DNA from: Gnetum montanum
Lineage: Eukaryota > Streptophyta > Gnetopsida > Gnetales > Gnetaceae
Assembly (NCBI GenBank): GCA_015680685.1
Contig: MNCI01038012.1
Coordinates: 302,568 to 366,567 of the forward strand
Direction: 5' to 3'
DNA length: 64,000 nt
The notes below the pieces were generated by a model that did not search any database, was not told the origin of the DNA, and saw nothing but the letters and a program-made list of their open reading frames with translations. Position 1 is the first letter of the stretch. The number at the start of each line of letters is the position of its first letter. The translations under genes and the position numbers were made by a program. Below are positions 58,131 through 64,000 of the stretch, piece after piece.

Positions 58131-59439
58131 TTAATTTCAAACCTACAAATCAATTTTAACTTGAGTATCATTTTGCAATCCACTAAAGGTAGGATGTTGT
58201 TAATTTATGTTCAATTATGAGCCTAATGATTTTGTTTAGTATAGTCCAAGATCCTAACCAAGGTAGTTGTGTGTTGTTTGAAGAAAACACATGATCTACA
58301 TTTCACTTCTAAGGTGCCCATAGATATCTATAGAGGTAGTTATGTGAGGGAATTATGGTAGACGCTTGTTTTTGCAAAGGATCCACTTGCATGACTTTTA
58401 TTGACCATGGCTTAAACAAAAACATCACATCTTCCATGACATCATGAGAAACTTATTGAAATTTATACATAATTTTGGGAGTACTTCTCATCAATTTCGA
58501 TTAATTTTTACTTCTTTTTATATTGAACTATCCTCCAAATTCAATATTTATTGCTTATCTTGTGAACTAGGCCTTTGGTTTTATTTATTAAAAAACTTGT
58601 AAGCTTCTATAGTTAAGCTTATTTATCATAGAGAGCTAAGGATTTAATTTTTAGAATTTTTCTAACACCCTATTTTCAAACATGATGGTAACTAATAGTA
58701 AAATAATCAAAATGACTTGAACAATTTGACAATTTTAGTTACCTTAGAACCTTCATGAACATTACTATAAAATTACCTTAAGCCTAAATGCTAGAATCTT
58801 TTCAACTTTGAAGCTAACTAGGGATCTAAAAATGCTTAATTATTAATGAAAAATTACCAAAACTATTGTTAATACTTTGGTGATTTGAGATGATGCAAAA
58901 CAAAATGCCTATGGTTCAAGGCCTTTTCTAAGGAAAGTAAAAAGTGTCCAAGAGGAGGATAGAGGAGAATATTCTCATGGGAAAATAGTAACACTTACAA
59001 GGATTAAAGTGTAAAAATCACATTTTTGCTAGACCCATGGAAGGATAAGGAGAAATTTGAATCCATCTTTCAAATATGTTCAACATAAAAGAGAAGCACC
59101 AACATAGGAACCAAGATTGAAAGAACAATTTTCACTAGCAACATCATGAAGATTCGTTATTAATTAATTTTTGAAGACCTCTACAATTTTGTAAAATTTT
59201 ATATCCATCTAGTCATTTTTTCATTTTTAATACATTCACTTGAATAGAAGTTTGTAAAGAAGCACTCAAATTTTATAACGATTGCTGGTTCAATCTTGAT
59301 CATCCCACAAATTTTGTAATGCAAATTCATTCCTTTATATATAACTCAAGGATGCTTTTTTAGTTCTTCATTTAGTATGTTAAGATTTGATATGATAGGT
59401 AGTTGAGTTGTGGGAAAATCATGAAGAATAATTTTGTTA

Positions 59440-60409
59440 AGTGTATTAGTTGGATAGGATATTGTAGATGGTATATCGTAGATGCTACATCCTAGATACA
59501 ATGTCATATTTGCATTATAGCATCCCTATCAATGCATCTTAGTTGGTTGCTATATCACATCTGTTATATCGTAGATGTGATATCGCATATGTTATAATCC
59601 AAGAACATTGATGAATCCCCATTGATGCAACCAAATACATTAACCCACCCCCATTAATGCAATGACTATATTTGCCTATAAATATGTGAGCACCCACCAT
59701 GTATTTGGCATCATTTCGGTCAATAGCATGGTGAAACTCTTGTAATTTTTTTCTATAATCTTAGTAAATAGTCAATGAGTGCCCATAACATGGGTTTGAG
59801 TCAATTTTATGATGTTTTATTTAAGTGGAATTATACCTAGACATATTCTATGAACAATAATAAGATCGAGACTAATTCACATTCATTGCAATAGTTTGAC
59901 TTAGAATAGATTTATTTTTAATGCAATTTACTTTTGATATACTTAGTTAATATTACATTTTCATGCACATGAATGAATTGGCAGAATGATCATGACCAAT
60001 TTTGAGTATAAACACGTATTCGCTTGGTAATCCCAGTAATGTTTCTACTTAGTTCATCTATTAGCATAATACTTGGTAGCCCCAACAATGGGTACGAGAG
60101 TTCAAGATGTGTGTGGCAAGCTAAGAATGGACACTCATCACCCTTAGGATATTTTATGATTTATCTTCTTATTATTAATTACACTAAATAAATAATTTTA
60201 ATACTTTCATATAACTTCACCTATAGCTACACAACATTAATAATCATATGATAAAGCTACCACTAGTCTAAGTGAGAAGATAATGACCTACGATCAATGC
60301 TTAACAATCTAGATACCACACTAGTTCCATTCATGAAATTTGACCAGATTACATGTGAACACTTTTGATTCATATGGTTGGGCATAGGAGATACTCATTG
60401 CTCATCAAT
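59440..60409 (+). mobile_element. Athila-type LTR without a following PBS (solo or 3' LTR)
   Basis: Matches the other plus-strand LTRs: TATA box TATAAATA at 59677-59684, CTTGGTAATCCCAG (60025), TTACATGTGAACACTT (60350). It ends CTCATCA at 60403-60409. No PBS follows; tRNA-like DNA begins at once. The start is not sharply defined. Confidence 0.7.
59552..59583. repeat. Perfect 11-bp inverted repeat in the presumed U3 of the LTR
   Basis: ATATCACATCT (59552-59562), spacer of 10, AGATGTGATAT (59573-59583). Related words occur at 59465-59500 (GTATATCGTAGATGCTAC). Confidence 0.9.
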
Positions 60410-60485
60410 AACTTAGGATTACCCACTAAAATTAAACTTATGACATAGATTTTTTAAATCAAGAGTGCTAATCCTAGGCTAATAC
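60410..60485 (-). repeat. tRNA-like (SINE-like) piece adjoining the LTR end
   Basis: Minus strand: TAGCCTAGGATTAGCACTCT (A box, fits TRGCNNAG..GG) and CATAAGTTTAATTTTAGTGG (B box decayed). About 75 bp, aligned end to end with 52335-52409. Confidence 0.5.
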
Positions 60486-61161
60486 ATAATTATTTTATTT
60501 TAATGCTTACCATTATTGATGCTCTATCTTCCTTATCATATTCATGACTTGTTAATTTTAGACCATATTTAGTCTATGATGGATCTTTTTATTTTCTACT
60601 TCCTATGAGTTCTTCTCTTATTGATTCATGGTTCATGTCTCTCATTAAAAAGCATTGCTTATAGTTTCTTCTAGTTTATAAATAGATATAATCCATTTTA
60701 CAAATAAGTGTAACTCTTCATAACATTATCATTATCTTAATTCTTTTTGAGAAACTAATGATTATATATTTTCTTATAAATACATCCTAATAGAATGTTT
60801 CCACTTCTTTAAAATTAAGCATTTTTAATCGTATTCAATTCAGCAAGGTTTTCCTATTAGTATTTTTCACTCTTATTTGAATGTTCATGATCTTAGTTGT
60901 TCTTCTTACAACATGGAAGACTCATTTATCTATTACTCTTTTTCTTATTTCCTTAATCAAATTTGTTTGTATTCATGTAGCTCATATTTACATGTTTTTA
61001 GTCTAAGGTTGGATGAAATTTTTATTTGCTAATACTCCTTAATTTCAAGGAATTTTTGTTGAAGTTTCATTCATCTTCGTATTCTATATAAAATTTGGAA
61101 ATTTTAATAAAATGTGGTTTTATCATAAATATTCTTCAACTACTAGTAGAGGAAGAGAGGG

Positions 61162-61360
61162 TGAGAGTGTCAAAACCCAAATGAATAATTATAAGTACAC
61201 CTTAACTCATGTATCCAACATGATAATTTAGAAGAATAATAAAGGAATATAATGATGGACCAAGTGGGCATGGTGTTGGAATGTGAAGTAATAACTCTAA
61301 GTACACTTCAAGACATGTAATCAAAATAATAAATTAGAAGAATTATGGAGGAATATAATA
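61162..61360. repeat. Diverged duplication, about 75 bp, offset about 119 bp
   Basis: AATAATTATAAGTACACCTT...GAATAATAAAGGAATATAA (61162-61238) and AATAACTCTAAGTACACTTC...GAATTATGGAGGAATATAA (61286-61358). Confidence 0.7.
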
Positions 61361-61361
61361 A

Positions 61362-61432
61362 TTCTTAGAATATAACTCAAATGAGAAACCTCTTACTGAA
61401 TAAGATAATGACGTAACCACTTGAGCCATATA
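61362..61432 (-). repeat. tRNA-like (SINE-like) piece
   Basis: Minus strand TATGGCTCAAGTGGTTACG (A-box-like) and GAGGTTTCTCATTTGAGTTA (B-box-like). Adjoins the duplication, which may be its body. Confidence 0.4.
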
Positions 61433-63019
61433 TCATTAACTAATCTTCAACTAATGATCTGCCTTTGTATGCTTAATGTGATATGCAATCTTAAATTTAT
61501 TCCTAATGAACACCAAAATGGTCTATATTTCAAGATAATTTCCATTTGTTAAATAACAATAAATTATTATTGTTGGTATAATGAAGTGATTATGTGATGT
61601 TTGAATCATTGTTTAATTATGAACTGATGTGGTTGTTTTGTAGGGATAAGACCTTGTTACTATTTCAAGTTGACTTGGAAATAGCCACTGACATGTTTTA
61701 CAAGATAAACCCTCATCACCATCTATTCTCATCAATATGATAGTCAACAATCATGAATGAACTAGTAGAAGCTAATGAACTATTTTGATTACTAGGATTA
61801 ACAATGCTTCATTTTAGTAGGGAATATTCCATATTAGATTTGAATATTCTATATTAGATTAGTCACTAAATGTTCTAGACATAACTTCTAGTAGAAACTA
61901 GCTAAAAGTGTATTTTTTTGCTATTTATCATTGGTTGGTAGACATTCCAAACCTAACTATTACTAATGACCAACTAAAATTGTATCTCTTTGCTATTTTA
62001 CACAAGTTGCTAGGTGTCCTCCCAAAAAGTACTACTAGAAATCCATATAAATTGATGTTTTAAGTAATTGTAAATGGGCCTTTTGAATCCATGGTAAATC
62101 TACTTTAAGAATCTTTAATTATTCTACCTTCATATTTTTATTTTGGCTATTTCTATGTAGAGTAATATGATGTGCAAAATTTAGGCTCTAATCTATTGAT
62201 GTCCCACAAACATAGCCACTTTTGCACTCTCTTTTAAGGATGCAAGGTGCAAGTCCTTGGTTTGTGTAATGGCATAGTGCGCTCTTTATATAATTTAAGA
62301 TATTTGATTTCACTCTTAATTATGGTAATTAATGAAATTATATTATCAAGCTCATGTCACATGATTGATAGGTGATAGCTATTAATTAGGAAGTGTAAGG
62401 ATTGTGAAAGTACACTAGGTGAATCCATTAGTCTATCAATTATAAATCTATATATGTGTTTCCTTGTTTTACCCTTGGTTACATGGATACAACTCATGGA
62501 TCTAGCACAAATGACATGACATCCTATCATATATGATACACCTAACTTGATCTAAATTTTTCTTATTAATCCCTTTTTATTTTGTTTTTTTGTTTGTTTG
62601 TTTATAGAAAGTCTTTAGTAAAAAGTGAAAACTCAAGAGGATGCTTTTGAAAGAGGGTAAGATCTTATTATTTTCTTACCCAAGAGAAAAGGTTTTCTAG
62701 GATTGGTTGTAAGGATGATAACTTGAAAGGATATTCCTAAAACCATTAGGTCATTTCTTTTATATTATGTAGAAGTTTTACCTCTCAATGCTTCTTTATA
62801 TTTTGACTCTTAATTTTTCTTTATAATAAATTTTATTTTTGGGGTCCAACCATCCCTTCACCTAATTATTAAATTATTTGATTACCTTAAAGGTGTAACC
62901 CATCAACTCGAAGATTATGATTATTAGATTTAAAAATAAGCTACATGGTGCTTTCTTTTCCACCTTAATATTAGAACTCTATATTATAATTCAAAAATCA
63001 ATGATTGCACATTTTTTTT

Positions 63020-64000
63020 TCTAATCATCATCTTAGCCCTATTCCAACAAAATGGGGTTGGCTAATGAGTTCTTTTTCATCATTCACCTCCATGAAGAGT
63101 TAAATCCTTATTTATTTGTAGTTTATTCAAATTTTCTTTCATTTTTAACCCAATGTTTTCTTTGGTGTTCCTTTTAGTGGCTTCCTTGAAATAGTGATGT
63201 AGCAACCTTTGTCTATAAGTTTATTGTTTGATCATCTTTGCACATGTTCAAACCATCTAAGCTATCATTTTTGTAGCTTATTAGAAATAGAAGCCACTCA
63301 AAGTCTTCTTATGATATATGTATTATCTAGTTTATCTCATCTAGTAACATTCAACATCCATCAAAGAATTCATATTTCTGTGATACTAATTTTTTATTCA
63401 TGCCTCGTTTTTACCATACAACATTTAGCATCATATAAAATAGCAATACTAATTATTATTTTATAAAATTTCTCCTTTAATTTTATTGGTATTATTTTAT
63501 TTCATAGAATACCACTATCATGTCTCCATTTTGAACATCTCATCTCAATTCTATTTCTAATATCTTTATCAAGTTCACCATTTGATTGAAGGATTGATCC
63601 TAGGTAGTAGAGCTATTTGTAGTGAGGGACTTTTTATCCTACCTTATCACCTCTATTTCATCACTATTTATGCTATTATTAAAATTGGATTTTATATATT
63701 CTATCTTACTTTTGTTAATTTTTAAGCCTTTTGATTCTAAAGCATGTCTCTACTTCTCCATTTTAGTATCAATATTTTCTTGAGCTTTATCCACCATTAC
63801 AGTATCATCTATAAATAACATACACAAAGGGATTTCATCTTGTATTTTCTTTCTTAATGTATTCATAATAATGAAAAATGTTTCTAAGTATTATGCAAGT
63901 ATTATAGTTTATTTCTAGAGTAAATTATATGGGGTGTTGAAATCCAAAATAATTGTAATATAGGTACATCCCAATATATATAGTCTACATAGAACTTTCT
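63020..64000 (-). pseudogene. RTE-type LINE, 3' part of the reverse transcriptase and 3' end
   Basis: Minus strand. The catalytic block MLFIDDTVMVDKAQENIDTK (about 63828-63770) is followed by RHALESKGLKINKSKIEYIK, as in plant RTE-clade RTs (family form: F/YADDI, then LE.KGF...K.EYM). The rest to about 63200 is eroded with stops but keeps order. The 3' end reads GCCAACCCCATTTTGTTGG then AATAGGGCTAAGATGATGAT near 63060-63022, the conserved hairpin-like end and short repeat tail of plant RTE elements. The 5' part lies beyond the window. It would make cDNA by target-primed reverse transcription. Confidence 0.85.

Larger units (their letters stand above)
55391..59435. other. AT-rich noncoding DNA
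   Basis: No gene, no LTR and no pol sequence recognised. The only structure I can name is the pair of tRNA-like pieces at 57538 and 58055. Confidence 0.5.
60486..63015. other. AT-rich noncoding DNA
   Basis: No gene recognised. It holds one tandem duplication (61162-61360) with a tRNA-like piece, and a (TTTG)n run near 62585-62605. Confidence 0.5.

Noticed and set aside
63209-63466. 85-codon plus-strand frame at the right edge
   Set aside because: Antisense shadow of the RTE-type LINE; the minus strand carries the recognisable RT.

Overview
This is nuclear plant DNA made almost entirely of old, decayed LTR retrotransposons. I see no intact host gene, no tRNA or rRNA gene, no CRISPR array and no prokaryotic feature. 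The clades, the strong decay with C-to-T type stops, and the AT-rich, slowly eroding character suggest a large-genome plant. A gymnosperm is my guess, but the sequence does not prove it.

Layout. (1) 1-1600, minus: reverse transcriptase (RT) and RNase H of a Tat-clade Ty3/gypsy element that runs off the left edge. (2) 1600-7205: degenerate tandem repeats flanking a plus-strand, intron-containing pseudogene (about 2521-6906, TATA box at 2363). It lies antisense to the surrounding retroelement, between its protease and its RT. (3) 7265-23150, minus: three gag-protease units without RT or integrase (E1, E2, E3). E1 and E2 are separated by one LTR (about 11790-13375). E2 and E3 are fused directly at 17868/17869 as a 4.02-kb tandem duplication. 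E3 has its own LTR (about 21905-23150). Each unit has a leader of 2 to 4 tandem repeats between primer-binding site (PBS) and gag. (4) 23196-33990, plus: a Tat element (F1) with RT, two RNase H domains and integrase, then a repeat-rich 3' UTR, purine tract and LTR. It is followed by a second copy (F2) that keeps only the integrase C-terminus, UTR, purine tract and LTR. (5) 34130-40000, minus: an Athila-like element with RNase H, RT, protease, gag, a tRNA-Asp type PBS and its 5' LTR. (6) 40610-52325, plus: Athila-type LTR pieces and elements, the longest with LTR, PBS, leader, gag, protease and half an RT. (7) 52335-55390: a tRNA-like/SINE-like piece interrupted by a short non-autonomous LTR element (PBS of tRNA-Met type, PPT, partial 3' LTR). 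(8) 55390-64000: AT-rich noncoding DNA with SINE-like pieces, one more Athila-type LTR (59440-60409) and, at the right edge on the minus strand, the 3' end of an RTE-type LINE.

The retroelement genes once formed the usual machinery: gag for the particle, protease, RT/RNase H for cDNA synthesis and integrase for insertion. All copies now carry stops, frameshifts or truncations. The points most worth a second look are the intron-bearing antisense gene, the 4-kb gag-protease tandem duplication, the leader repeats, and the palindrome-rich subrepeats that recur in the presumed U3 of several different LTR families.
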